Positions 35,682-46,776 of a stretch of DNA of 64,000 bases are shown piece by piece (the first letter of the stretch is position 1; the number at the start of each line of letters is the position of its first letter). The DNA lies in assembly GCA_029448655.1 (NCBI GenBank), contig JACCLO010000010.1, positions 1,364,001 through 1,428,000 of the forward strand. Direction: 5' to 3'. Source of the DNA: Wolfiporia cocos (Eukaryota > Basidiomycota > Agaricomycetes > Polyporales > Phaeolaceae). The position numbers and the translations under genes were made by a program. The notes below the pieces were generated by a model, which saw only the letters and a list, made by a program, of their open reading frames with translations, was not told the origin of the DNA and did not search any database.

Positions 35682-36349
35682 TTCAGTGCCAGAGATGCAT
35701 CTTTAGAGACACCGCAGATGCATCTGGGGCTCTCTAAGCAATCTTAACGCCCAAGCGTGCTGCATAGATGCATCTGAATAAAATAAGATGCATCTGCACA
35801 AGAAATACCTGTGCAGGGTTCGAACACTTGACCTGGGATCAGTGAAGTTGCAACCTGTACCACTTTGCCAAATGGTTGTGGTATCCAGTCACATCCTTGT
35901 CAATATGATCTATTTAATGTCCTTTCATCGCCGTAGCTGTTAACTGTCAAGTCACACCTTAGTGCAATGTTCCATATTGCCCTGTAGGTAATTTATGACA
36001 GCATCCTTACCTCATTGCAGATACATATGGGTTGTGGGATACATTAATAAAGAGATGCATTCTGAGTTCAAGGAACACTTGAGCTTACTGACATATGAGC
36101 AGAATGTTAAATTTTTTACAACCGTTATTATATCAAGTACTGACTATATATTTACACAAGATCTTCCTCTCACTAACTTCTGCTTTAGCTGAGTGGTTTC
36201 AGTTGCTGTTTCGCTGAGGTCTCATGGTTCCTGGTTCGATTCTCGGAATGCGATGCTTTATTTTGGTACTAACGGGCGCCTAATTCCGATGACTTAGAGT
36301 GCCCCAGATGCATCTGCGGTGTCTCTAAAGATGCATCTGTGGCACTGAA
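35682..36349. mobile_element. palindromic element B with divergent tRNA-like Pol III boxes
   Basis: Outer inverted repeats of about 55 bp (TTCAGTGCCA..., each with two GATGCATCT words) bracket 0.67 kb. The left arm (minus) carries A box TGGCAAAGTGG at 35860-35870 and B box GTGTTCGAACCC at 35816-35827. The right arm (plus) carries A box TAGCTGAGTGG at 36186-36196 and B box GGTTCGATTCT at 36233-36243. Transcription would run outward in both, as in element A, but the sequence is otherwise different. It sits 18 bp beyond the hAT-like copy 2. No clear target duplication was found and there is no protein gene inside. Confidence 0.65.
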
Positions 36350-37325
36350 ACTCTAGAAACTCTAGGGGAGAGAGCCCTATCGCATTTGCCCCTGGTCCCC
36401 GAAGTTTCAGACACCCGAAGCAATGTTTCGCCTCACGATTGTTGGCATGGTGATTTGCTTTACACAACGTTCTCTCTTCCATGCAGGCTGTCTCATCCTC
36501 TATTTATACCGTTTGGCGCTTGTATGCGCAGAAACTGAGCCGTGCGAGCCTCGAGATCATGAATATCATCTGGTTGTGCGCGATCGCGTCTCGATCATCT
36601 AGCTCTATAGCTTCTGCGGGTAATAATTTCTGCACAAATCCATCATAACCAGTTCGATGTGGGTGCTCGTGTCGACAACTCAAACTAGCGATAACATTGG
36701 CATGCGTTCTTACGTACATGGGCCCGATTTGACAGCAAAAACCACGCGGGCATCAACCAATAGTCACGGATGCAGGCATATTGACTGCGAGGTGTGTCCT
36801 TTCAGTGTCTTGTACCCTTTTTGATTGGCAGGCGGAGCAGCGTTATGATATACATATGAATGGCTATCGCATCCATCCGAACTGATACGAACGGCATTCG
36901 TATCAGTCAACGAGGGCGGGATGTACTCCAAAATAGAAGCAAGATAGTAGCACAGTTCACTGATACTACATTTCATAATACCGACCATTGATGTTGGAGA
37001 CAGTGCGCCTCGCTCACATTGAGCATTTGAAGGAGGTAGCGATGGTGATAGTAATTATGATATGCTAATCAGGCACGTCTCATGCTAGTGATCTGCGATG
37101 CGGGGCGTCTGACAGACTCCTGTCATTTTGTGGGACTATTCTTATCCGGACTCTCAGTCTGCACCGACCACTTCGCACCCGTCACATGGCATGTTACGCT
37201 CATAAAATGGAGAAGCCATATGGCGCTTGTGGCGCAGCTTGCCTGCCTTTATCTCAGTGAACTTCTGTGCTCTGCACAAACCCCCGCCGGTGCTCACGCG
37301 CTCACGACTTGAGCAGTAGGCAGCC
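36350..37325. other. intergenic, no gene recognised
   Basis: Between the transposon island and the membrane-protein gene. I looked for the missing second half of the MFS transporter here and did not find it. Confidence 0.45.
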
Positions 37326-38527
37326 ATGCCTAGCTCGTATACTCCAGACGAGACGTCTGCTCAGCTCTTCGCTGAGAAGGCATGGCTGCAGGGTGCCCTA
37401 TTCAGCAATATCGTCTATGGTATCGAAGTGTCGCTGTTTTTCCAGTGCTTCAGAGTCCTCCTTCAGGGAACAAATCAGCGAAATCGTACAAGACGAGTTG
37501 TACTGCTAGTATTCATCACCACCCTATTCACTCTCGGGACAATCTTCGTGTACAGCATGTCAGAATATACCCAGCTCGCATTTATCCAGAACCGCAATTA
37601 CCCAGGGGGACCGAGCGCATACGAGGAAGCGATGTTCTGGATACCGGAAAATATGATCGGAACAGCAGTTTTTGTGATTGGCAATTGGCTCATGGACATG
37701 TTGCTGGTAAGTATCTGGCAACTGTGTTGTGGACTTTACAGACCCATATTCACCAGGTCTGGCGCTGTTATGTGATACACTTGGATGTTTCTCGTATTCC
37801 GGCTTGGGCGGTCATGATCTTGCCCTGCCTGAACTTATTGGCATCCTTTGGTATGTGGCGAGAGGCTCACGCATAAATATCTGCTGAGGATGTACGTTGA
37901 TAGTCTTAGGAACGCTATTTCTCGTCAAGTCAGCCACATCCTCTCCCTTCCTTGCAGTCGATGTTAGCCTGGCATATTTCTCCGCCACTCTTTGTCTAAA
38001 CGTATTCGTGACCATCCTAATCGTCGCCCGTCTTCTGTATCACCGCCGGCGGCTCTCGCAATTTTTGGATGCAGCACAGACCTCACACTACGCGAGTCTT
38101 GCAGCCATTCTGGTGGAATCTGCGTCGCTGTATTCAGCTTTCTTAGTCTTCTTTATTGTCCCCTTTGCATTAAACAACCCTTTATCGGCAGTTCCGTTTC
38201 AGTCGATGGGTCAGGTCCAGGTGCGGTCTTACGTGATACAAACATCAATGCAGTTCATGCTCACTAGCGGCGTCCTAACAGACGGTGACCTCGTTCCTGA
38301 TCATCCTCCGCATTGCAGAAGGACGAAGCTGGAGCGGAAGAATAACCTCGCCTGTGGCCGATTCAGGGAGTCACACCGCAATTCGACTCTCTGAAATATC
38401 TGTGCCACAATTCACAGCGAGCCAGGCATCTGATGCGCCTATACGTGCAAAAGTAGATATCGCCATTGTCCGAGAAGTGTTCATTGATCATGAGGAATTG
38501 GATGGGAAAGCCCCCGAGACACCTTAG
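37326..38527 (+). CDS. Hypothetical multi-TM integral membrane protein
   Basis: Exons: 37326-37706, 37757-37850, 37910-38220 and 38282-38527, giving 343 residues. All splices keep frame. It starts MPSSYTPDETSAQLFAEKAW. About seven hydrophobic segments can be counted, for example ALFSNIVYGIEVSLFFQCF, VVLLVFITTLFTLGTIFVY, MIGTAVFVIGNWLMDMLL, VMILPCLNLLASFG, YFSATLCLNVFVTILIVARL, LVESASLYSAFLVFFIVPF and TVTSFLIILRIAEG. A 60-residue polar C-terminal tail follows. The pattern fits the large, uncharacterised seven-TM families expanded in Agaricomycetes. No catalytic or ligand motif was recognised; a receptor-like or sensor role would be a guess. Confidence 0.75.
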
Positions 38528-39263
38528 TACCAACTCCGTTGTTGACAGTGATTATCGAGGTCCGTAGTTGCATTAGTTCTGAGTCGGGAACTGTGGAGCA
38601 CCGTGATGATACGCGTTGAATGCTGATCGGCTATACCGTTCCGGTAATGTAACAGTCAGAACAAAACTGGCCAGCGAAAGTGATCCGGTTTCAGATTCTT
38701 AGATGCAGTGCGTACTTGTGTAACACATGTATTTACTACTAACAGATTCACTGTAATTACTGCTGTATAGGTAGATATGGTTGGTGCTTGTTATTTCCAC
38801 AGATTAGAAAAAAAATCAAATGATGCAAGGATTTCTGAGGAATCATTCTGGACGATGCTGCTCAGGTGCCACAGCATTGCTACGCGCGACTATAATCATG
38901 TTAGTAGATTGTGTGCGCATGACTTGCAAATTGATCGCTATACGCTACATCCTATTGAACGTTAAGTATCAATCAATCCTCTGTGATATTGCGACGAGCG
39001 ATGCCACAATATGTGATGTGGCTCGGGTAGCGGGTAGCGGAACAAAGAAGCGCCTGGGGATAATCACGTGCACTGATGGCGCGGAGATGGATCGGGGGAT
39101 CGTTTGGTCAGAACTCAACCATTGTGTGGCACTCCACCACAAACACGCCTTTCACCTTCTCACCACCGTCTTCCCCTGGCTCTCCCCGACATGGCAAGTA
39201 CGACCCAGCAAAGAGCGTTGAGGATGCTGATGGCGCTTTTTGCAGTCCGTTTCACCCGCAGTC
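38528..39263. other. intergenic / 5' region of the E2 gene
   Basis: May include a short upstream coding exon of the E2 gene (an open frame reading to CAA before a GTACGA donor near 39200), but this could not be fixed. Nothing else recognised. Confidence 0.4.
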
Positions 39264-40241
39264 ATGCGCCGTCTCATGCGCGAGCTCAGTGAGCTTCAAA
39301 CGAACCCTCCTGAGGGTATTCGCGTCGTTACGAGCGAGGATAACCTGTTGGATGTGACTGGCATTATCGAGGGTCCTGGTGCGTAACGGATCGACCTTAT
39401 GGGCTGTACAGCTTATTTTGACGCTTCAACGCGACTTCAGAGGGGACACCCTATGCAGGCGGATACTTTAGAGTGAAGTTTGCTTTCACGGAGGAATTCC
39501 CGGCGGCACCGCCTAGATGTACGTGTCTTACTACTTTGGCCACTTTTTCTTCTGATCTATGATATCACTCCTATAGGTAGAATGTTGACCAAGATCTTCC
39601 ATCCCAATGTATCGTCTGCGGGAGAGATCTGCGTTAACACGCTCAAGAAGGACTGGAAGTCGACTTACGGCATTGGCCACATTCTCGTTACCGTCAAGTG
39701 TCTTCTCATCTATCCGAATCCCGAGTCTGCCCTAGACGAGGAGGCCGGCAAGCTGCTGCTGGAGAATTATGATAGCTACTGCGAGCGCGCGAAGCTGATC
39801 ACGAGCGTACACGCGACACCACGAACCCGCCCCACCGAATTCGACGCACCTTCTTCCTCCTCTTCGAACACAAACACAAATACGACTTCCACGAAGACAA
39901 CTACGAAACCAGTTTCCACTTCTGCTACTCCTGTTACCTCCGTCCCCGCCACCGCATCGAAAGCGTCCTCCACAGCCACCTCAGCTACTACGACCGTCTC
40001 GCAACCCCTCAAGACATCTGCCTCTAACACTATGCCGACATCTACCTCCACAGGCAGTGTGAAGGGCGAGGCCACAGGAAAGGAGCGTCTCTCTTCGCCC
40101 TCGCCACTGGGCACGGCGGACTCGAACATTGCGTCCGCAGTGAACGCCGTTGCACCTGGTGCAGAGGCGAAGGCGGTCAAGCGGACCGCAACAGGCATCA
40201 TGGGCGCGGAGAAGCGGAAGAAGGCGCTGAAGCGCCTGTGA
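39264..40241 (+). CDS. Ubiquitin-conjugating enzyme E2, UBE2S-like
   Basis: Exons: 39264-39378, 39441-39518 and 39577-40241, giving 285 residues from the ATG at 39264. A few more N-terminal residues may lie in an upstream exon. The UBC fold is clear: [39 protein letters not shown], then the HPN motif ([20 protein letters not shown]) with the catalytic Cys in GEICVN, followed by [19 protein letters not shown]. Wording around the active site matches UBE2S, the chain-elongating E2 of the anaphase-promoting complex that builds K11-linked chains. A Ser/Thr-rich linker of about 100 residues leads to a basic C terminus (KRKKALKRL), like the LRRL-type tail by which UBE2S docks to the APC. Function is by homology. 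Confidence 0.88.
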
Positions 40242-40677
40242 TATGGACTCTGAGCCTCCGCTGATCGATGATTGTCGTCGACCGAGCTGTGCGTCGTGCG
40301 TTGCTTGCTCTATGCGTGACATGAATACTTCTATCTTTAACCCGTTCGTCATAGTCCGACGCTGTAGCTATCGTGGGTATGCCCTCACCTCTATTCCTCT
40401 CACACTTGTATCTGTCCCCTCATTTGATGATATCCTTGATACGTGCATTGTCGGGCCTTGCTCGAGTACCGGCAGATTTATGACAGATATACATGAATGA
40501 GGCTCTGTGTCCAGGTGCTCGTCGTAGATGTGCATGATGAGAGCTTGTAGCCGACTGCCAGCTCAAGCCTAGTGGTGGCCGACTAGTAGTGATGCGCATC
40601 ACTGAGTCTACTACCGCTGCAAGCATTGTCGATCTGAGAAGACCAGCCTCAGGGCGAATTCAGCTGCTGCGCTGTAC
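40242..40677. other. intergenic, nothing recognised
   Basis: Spacer between the E2 gene and the unknown membrane protein gene. Confidence 0.45.
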
Positions 40678-42413
40678 ATGTGCTATCCTCAGAAGACGGG
40701 AGAGGACATTGATACTCCGCCGCTTCGTCATCTTCAGAAGGGCGAGAGAACCGCTGACTTCCCGCTGCCTTCTGTTCCTACAGTGGCCTGGAGCATTGGA
40801 ATCGGTTCCAGCCTGGCATATATTGCTGCATTGTTCTCGCTGATGATGACAGCCATCAGCTGCGTGGACTGGACGGTGCGTACAACTCGTTCTACTGGCG
40901 TGGTGGTGTCTGACTTTGTGGATGCCACAAAGCGAGATGAACTTCTCTTGCGCTTCCAAGATCTTCAGCACCTGATACTTCTTAACTTATCTGATTTCAT
41001 AATCATGACAGATATTACCTCCGAGAAACGGCACCGACTCTGTGAGCCACAAAGGGTACACCGCGAACAACCTCTGCTTTGCAATCTCGGCTGAACGCTC
41101 CGCGTACATCTCTCCTCAGCATGTAAAAGGCGGGAAAAGCGTGGCGATGTAAGCAAAACCTGACAAGCTACTTTTTTTTCTGTCTCTTGCTCCTTATTTT
41201 CGTTTGACACATTGTACAAAGCGCCCAGTATCGGAAATACAGGATGGCCTGTGCAGATGCTTAGTTCGGCTGGCGCATATGAAGAGCACGATCCCCAGCT
41301 CTGGAGGGCGGATCCGCCGACCGCCGTGTCTCTTGTGGGCGTCCAAATGAGGTACGCAACGCTGCGATCCCACAGGATGATCAGCTGAACCACTGCTCTG
41401 CTGAATCAGACATTCTCAGTGGACATAAGGGGAATTGAGTTTAATCATGGTGTGTACGTTGTCGTTCAGTTGGATGGCGTTCATGTGAGTGCACATATTC
41501 ACATCATCATGCCCCTAACACCGACAAAACACGCCTATATGCATTAGTATGATAAATCCTGGATACCTCCTGCTGTGCTTGACGTTGCGAGCATTGGCTA
41601 GCAAGAAGACGATGGGACAATCAACTACGCGTGGCGCAAATGCTCACACCTTCGTCGGTCGCCGATTTTCCTTCTTCTCCTGCATCACCTCGAATTCGTT
41701 CGTCCAATCCGGGATTGACATCTGCAGATCCGCATCGTCATAACAATGTTGATCTGCAGGGGACAGTGACCGTCAGCTTACACCAACCAAGTTTCGCCTG
41801 GGGAATGAGTACATTCAACGTCCCAGTCTACGGTGATCCAAGAATTCTCACGGCAATCTCCCAACATGTAAGTGCAACAACCCACCAGTATGCTTCAGTA
41901 TCGTCGATTGCATGGACGATGAGCCTATTCACGAAGTTCAGGACGTTCAGAGGCTGCCCTTCACGAGATTGATGACCATTCAATCAAGTGAAGTTCGTCC
42001 ACGAAGTTCCTTTCTTTGGTATTGCGTCATATTCGCAGACCCTGTTATCCTTGTGACGCTCATCAGGCGCACAGAAAGATGGACCGTCGTGTAGGAACGT
42101 CATTTCAATCGCTCCGCGCAATAGTTGGACTCCATTCATCGACTTGCGCGGTAAACCTAATTTTAGTTCGCCTATGGTTATCTTTCACTAGAACCCTGCA
42201 ACAGAACTCGGCTCCGTTCCGAAGTAGACAACCGGCCTCGCGCTTCGCAGCAAGGTAGCCAAGAGTCAGAAGATAAACATCACCGCAGCATGCTACCAAT
42301 TCCAGGAGAAAAAGTTCAGACTATGTTCTTGAACCTGTTAGCTACAGCCCGAGGACGAGGAAGACGATTTCGTGGGTGCTGACGGAGACACTGTGGTTCT
42401 GACAGAGAAATAA
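40678..42413 (+). CDS. Unknown intron-rich protein with one N-terminal TM segment
   Basis: Reconstructed from short exons with plausible GT-AG junctions; not all borders are certain. Exon 1 starts MCYPQKTGEDIDTPP at 40678 and encodes a TM segment (SIGIGSSLAYIAALFSLMMT). Further exons read GYTANNLCFAISAERSAYIS (about 41012-41154), PSIGNTGWPVQMLSSAGAYE (about 41221-41352), QTFSVDIRGIEFNHGVYVVV (about 41408-41485), GTVTVSLHQPSFAWGMSTFN (about 41760-41870) and IVDCMDDEPIHEVQDVQRLP (about 41900-41970). The last is an acidic exon ending VVLTEK at 42413. The stretch 41580-41750 changes frame, so it contains an unresolved intron or a lesion. No family recognised; it looks like a membrane-anchored beta-rich protein. 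Confidence 0.45.
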
Positions 42414-42855
42414 AGGGTTCCCATCATCAGTTGTAGACACACGGGAACTGTCGCGGAGACGGCTCAGAGGGCCATCTCCGCAGGTCGATTCACATATTCG
42501 AGGCCCCCAGTAATATATCGTGGTGGTATACTGTTATCTTAGGCTTGTATCCTCTGTAGATGTCTAGTGCAGAGTTCAATGGCCGTGCCTCGGTCATGCC
42601 ACATAGGGTCAACATGTCACAGAGGATATACAGTGGCACCGATCGCGAGATTGTCCGGGATTTATTTGATAACCCTGAATGTTGAAACGTTATCCGCAGT
42701 TTAATTATCCAACGCGAATTGTCTGAAGAGCGCGTTCTAGCGCGACGACCATCTCCATCCTCAACGGCCAGGACCTCGCGCGTTGTTGGATCTCTGGACT
42801 GGCTGTATGCACCTCGGCGATCACTCTCGTTCATATATCATTCGCTCGGAACGCT
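42414..42855. other. intergenic upstream of the Msb1-like gene
   Basis: No feature recognised; presumably the Msb1 promoter region. Confidence 0.45.
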
Positions 42856-45800
42856 ATGGCCACTTTCTTGTCCAAGGTCTTCAATCGTAAGAAGGAGCTC
42901 ACGGCGACTCGCTCCCCGGGGCACTCCCTTCTGGAGGGCAAATATGAGGCCGTGTCGCCGTCAGTCTCGCCCTCCGCCGCTAGCTTCCCGGCCACCTCTG
43001 CAGTGCAGCAAGACACAAGCAAGGAGAAAGAGAGAGGCAGAGAGAGGGAGAAGGACAGCGGCTTCCCCCTGTTCAAATCCCGGTCGCGTCCTATGTCCCC
43101 CAAACCTATTGCTCCCAAGGCACCGGATGCGCCCCACTTGACTTTGAACTTGCCCGTCCCAAAGGAGGAGAAGAGCCGAGCGCTGGGCGTTGTCTTCGAA
43201 GCCGACCCAGACGACCGCAGCATTGTCTCTGACAGAGTCATCGGGGAGAGGCGGCTCAACCCTCTGGAGGCGCTATTACTCGTCAAGGCATGCTCAAAGG
43301 CCATCGTAGACCGCGGTGGTAAGTGCAGAATTTAGTAGTCGACTATATGCTGAGAGCTGTTTCAACAGGCTTGGAGACGCTCGGCGTAATGCATCCGCAT
43401 TGGTATTCCGCATCACCCGACGTCCAGCGCAAGCTCATTTCTCTCTTCATTCTTTCTCTCTCTCCCAAGAGTCCAATTACCACACTTTCTCCCACCGCCT
43501 CCTCTCCTTCAGCTATCTTCAATTCCGAACTCGAGTACACCCGTTCTCCGCATGATATCGCCGCTGTCCTGCGCTGGGCCCTCCGCCATCTCCGACTCAT
43601 CGGCGATGCGTTCGGCAAGGACACGGACCCCTGGAAATGGTATCTGGCATTCGCTGAGGCCGAGCGTACGTCCTCTTACCCTTCAAGCGCGTTCTCCGAG
43701 CTCCTTGTGCCGCAACTCCCCCCGGCACACCTGCAACTCCTCGCTGCGACGCTCGAGATCGTGTCCTCGCTAGCTGCGCATTCAGAACGCAACGGAATCT
43801 CTGGAAGCAAACTCTCGAAGGTGCTTGGCCTATGGCTCCTGACTGCGCAGCGCTCTGCCTCTGAGGACGACTGGGCGGCATTTTACGCGCGGTGGGAACG
43901 TGCTGGGCGTATTTTAGAGCACTTGTTCCTCGCGCAGATTAGGTTTGTGCTCATCCCGTGTCATGAGGCACTAGTTCACTTATATTGACGTTGTAGGGAC
44001 GAGATGGCGCGCAAGAAGATGCCACTTCGACTCCAGGAGCTCGTTACCGGCTATCCTTTCTACAAGGACAGTCTTCCGGAAGATGGACTCCTGCCACAGC
44101 CTCGCCTCTCGACACGACAATACGACGCCCTATACGTGCGTATCGAATCGAAGCTCCCTGACTTCAAGGCCACGCCGCCGAAGATGCATCCACTTCGTAT
44201 CATCGCCAGCGCTATGCGGTCAGAGGCCACATCGGAGGCTAATCAGTATGATAACGTATGGGAGGCGATCAAGCAGACCGTAGCTGCTACGGGCAACTCG
44301 GAGACAACCGCTTCTGATGCGGCCTCCTATCCCAGTTTTTCCCGTGTCTTTGCTGACGAGACAATCCGTCTTCTTTCACTCATTCCTGCTGAGCACTCGG
44401 GTAGTGCTACCCCTACCATGAATTTGTTAAGTCCTCTTCCCCGTGCGTCAAGACCTACACGCAGAAGGTCTACCTCTCCCAGTCTTCCGAGTCACGGAAA
44501 GGCCTTCAGCAGTACCACTATTACGACCAACAGCACGTCGTCTGACACTCCGGAGACTCCCAAGGACTGGCTGGATTTCTCCAGCATCGGGTTCGGCGAA
44601 AGTACATTGGGAAACGATTTTGCGAAGACTCTCCTTGACAGCGATGTCGAGAAGACGCAGCCGCCTGAAGTTTCGCGCCAGTCCAGCAAGAAGCGCAAGG
44701 ATCCTTCCCCCGCTCGCAGCCGCCCGTCCTCAATGGCCAATCCTGCTGCCTCCGTAGGAGATACGATGCCCCTCAGTCCCAAACCGCTGCCATCAAAGTG
44801 TGCCTCGATCAATCTGACGCAGCTGGATGAGGCGTTCATCGACTTCTGGAGTGACGCATTACTCGATCCCATCGCATCGGACTGGCCCTCCTTTGTGATC
44901 GGTCAGCTCAAGCCCATATCAGGCGTCGAGGTTGCAGGCAGGCCGATCAGTTGGTTGGTCCTCGAGCATGTCTTCACGCGTCCTCCGCCTCCACCTGAGC
45001 CACAGCCCATGTCCCCTGTAACGTCCCACCGCGCATCCTCCCCAAAGCCATCGCTCCGCTCCAACGTATCCGCAGCTGGACGGAAGGGTGCTATCTTTTC
45101 CATCAACAAGAGGCGGTTCACGCTCTTCTCTACTACTACGCCGAGCAACGGGGACGCGGACGCAAAGATCACACGGAAGAAGGTCTCGAAGACTCCGGTG
45201 ATTGGAGAGTTGGGGGAGATTGTAGCAGAAGAACCGGACAGCAGAGCGATCACGAGGCGGGGCGAGCCCAAGGGCCTCGGACTTTCCGGAGTCGATGTTT
45301 CTGCTGGTGGAAATGCATCATCGCCGGCCAAGACGACAGACCTCCCTCCTATCCCCATCGTCGAAGCTCCTTCCGCCGAGGATGATGCTGCGTCTTCATC
45401 CCCGATCAAGACTGACGAGGAACTCTCTGAGAAGCCCACTGTGATTGTTCCCGAGGCTGTCAGCGTCCCAGTCGGTCCACCAGTTACATCATCTTCACCT
45501 GAGAGTCCCGCCGATTCGAAGCCCCTCCCTCCTGCGCCCGAGCCTGTCGTGCTCACGGGAGAAACTCCCGGGCCTCAAGTTGCTCTGGACACTAGCGAGC
45601 CTGCTACGCTGGCGGAAGTATCCTCGCCGTCTTCGCCGCTGTCCGTGATTCAAACCAACGCCGGAGTCCCTGCGCAAGAAGCAGACCAAGAGACGACACG
45701 CATCCACGATGCCTCCGACCATGCGCAAGACAGCCCGATCGCACCCGAAGTTCCCCCGAAGGATGATCTTGCTGGGGAGGCTCAGACGGAAGCCGTGATT

Positions 45801-46273
45801 GCCTCCGAAGGAGCTGCTGCAGAGGCCGCCGTCGAGACAGATGTGGCTGGCTCTCAGCCTCCCTCAGTGACTGATGAGGTTGTATCAGACCCTGCTTTTG
45901 TAACAGACGCTGGGGCAGCAGCTGCCTCGGTTGACGAAGACAGTAGCGCATATAGCCGGGATGAGCATGCGGTGGGGGAACACTCCCGAAAATCGTCAGA
46001 AGGAGTCGAAATAGCTGACGTCGAACCATCGTCTGCTCATGATCCTTCGTTGCCTGAGCCTGAGCCCGAGCCCGAGACATCGGAAACTTTTGACTCACCG
46101 GAGGCCGAGCGGGAAGTGGCTGATGATCTCCTAGAGGAGGAAAGGCTTGCTGAGAGCGCCACCCACGGTAAGTTGTGGCTTCTTTCCGGGAATCTTGCTC
46201 ATGGGCGTTCAATCTGGGAGTAGTTGCAGACGACGTCCATGACGACGTCTCACATCAAGTCGCCAATGCCTAG
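42856..46273 (+). CDS. Msb1/Mug8-domain morphogenesis protein
   Basis: Exons: 42856-43318, 43369-43942, 43997-46167 and 46230-46273, giving 1,083 residues. The first 400 residues contain the helical Msb1/Mug8 domain (formerly DUF1708), related to the Rho-GAP fold: PLEALLLVKACSKAIVDRGG, LGVMHPHWYSASPDVQRKLI, LRWALRHLRLIGDAF, LVPQLPPAHLQLLAATLEIV, LSKVLGLWLLTAQRS, and RDEMARKKMPLRLQELVTGY on the third exon. The remaining two thirds are low-complexity Ser/Pro/Glu-rich and presumably disordered. Yeast Msb1 acts with Cdc42/Rho1 in polarised growth and cell-wall signalling at bud or hyphal tips; that role is taken from the family. The tail has acidic repeats (PEPEPEPE) near residue 1030. Start chosen at the first ATG with a conserved MATFLSKVFNRKK opening. 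Confidence 0.85.
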
Positions 46274-46776
46274 CTTGCTTCGCCATCGGATGTTCGAGTT
46301 ACTCGGCTAATGGTGACATTAACACCGATCCGAAACAAACAATATGCAAACTCATGCCGTCTCTTCTTGTAGGGTAACGTATCGTGTCACGCATTATGGG
46401 GTTGCGCTGTGGCCGCAACATCTTAATTTCTCATGGAGCAATTGCTCATATTTGAATGTTATGCGGACTTTCTCTTGGATGCCCGGTATTTCCGCTATGA
46501 TACCCGTGTCCTGATACTCAGTTATCCTGCTGTGTTTTATATCCATATGCCGTTCTGGTTTGCTGAGTTGTGTCAACAGTTATCCGCCAGTCCTTACCTC
46601 CACAAACTCGGCCGTTCATGCATCATGCTGCATCATAGGCTCGTCTACTCTTACGGTCGCTCTATTCGCTTTTCTGTGGACAATTACATTTACATTGAGG
46701 CTCATCATCTTGCTATATTCACATCTCCTGAATACTATTGATTGTCGAATACTCTGCAGCCGACCTGGCGTATAGC
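46274..46776. other. convergent 3' region
   Basis: 3' flanks of the Msb1-like gene and of glycogen phosphorylase. ORFs here lack motifs. Confidence 0.5.
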
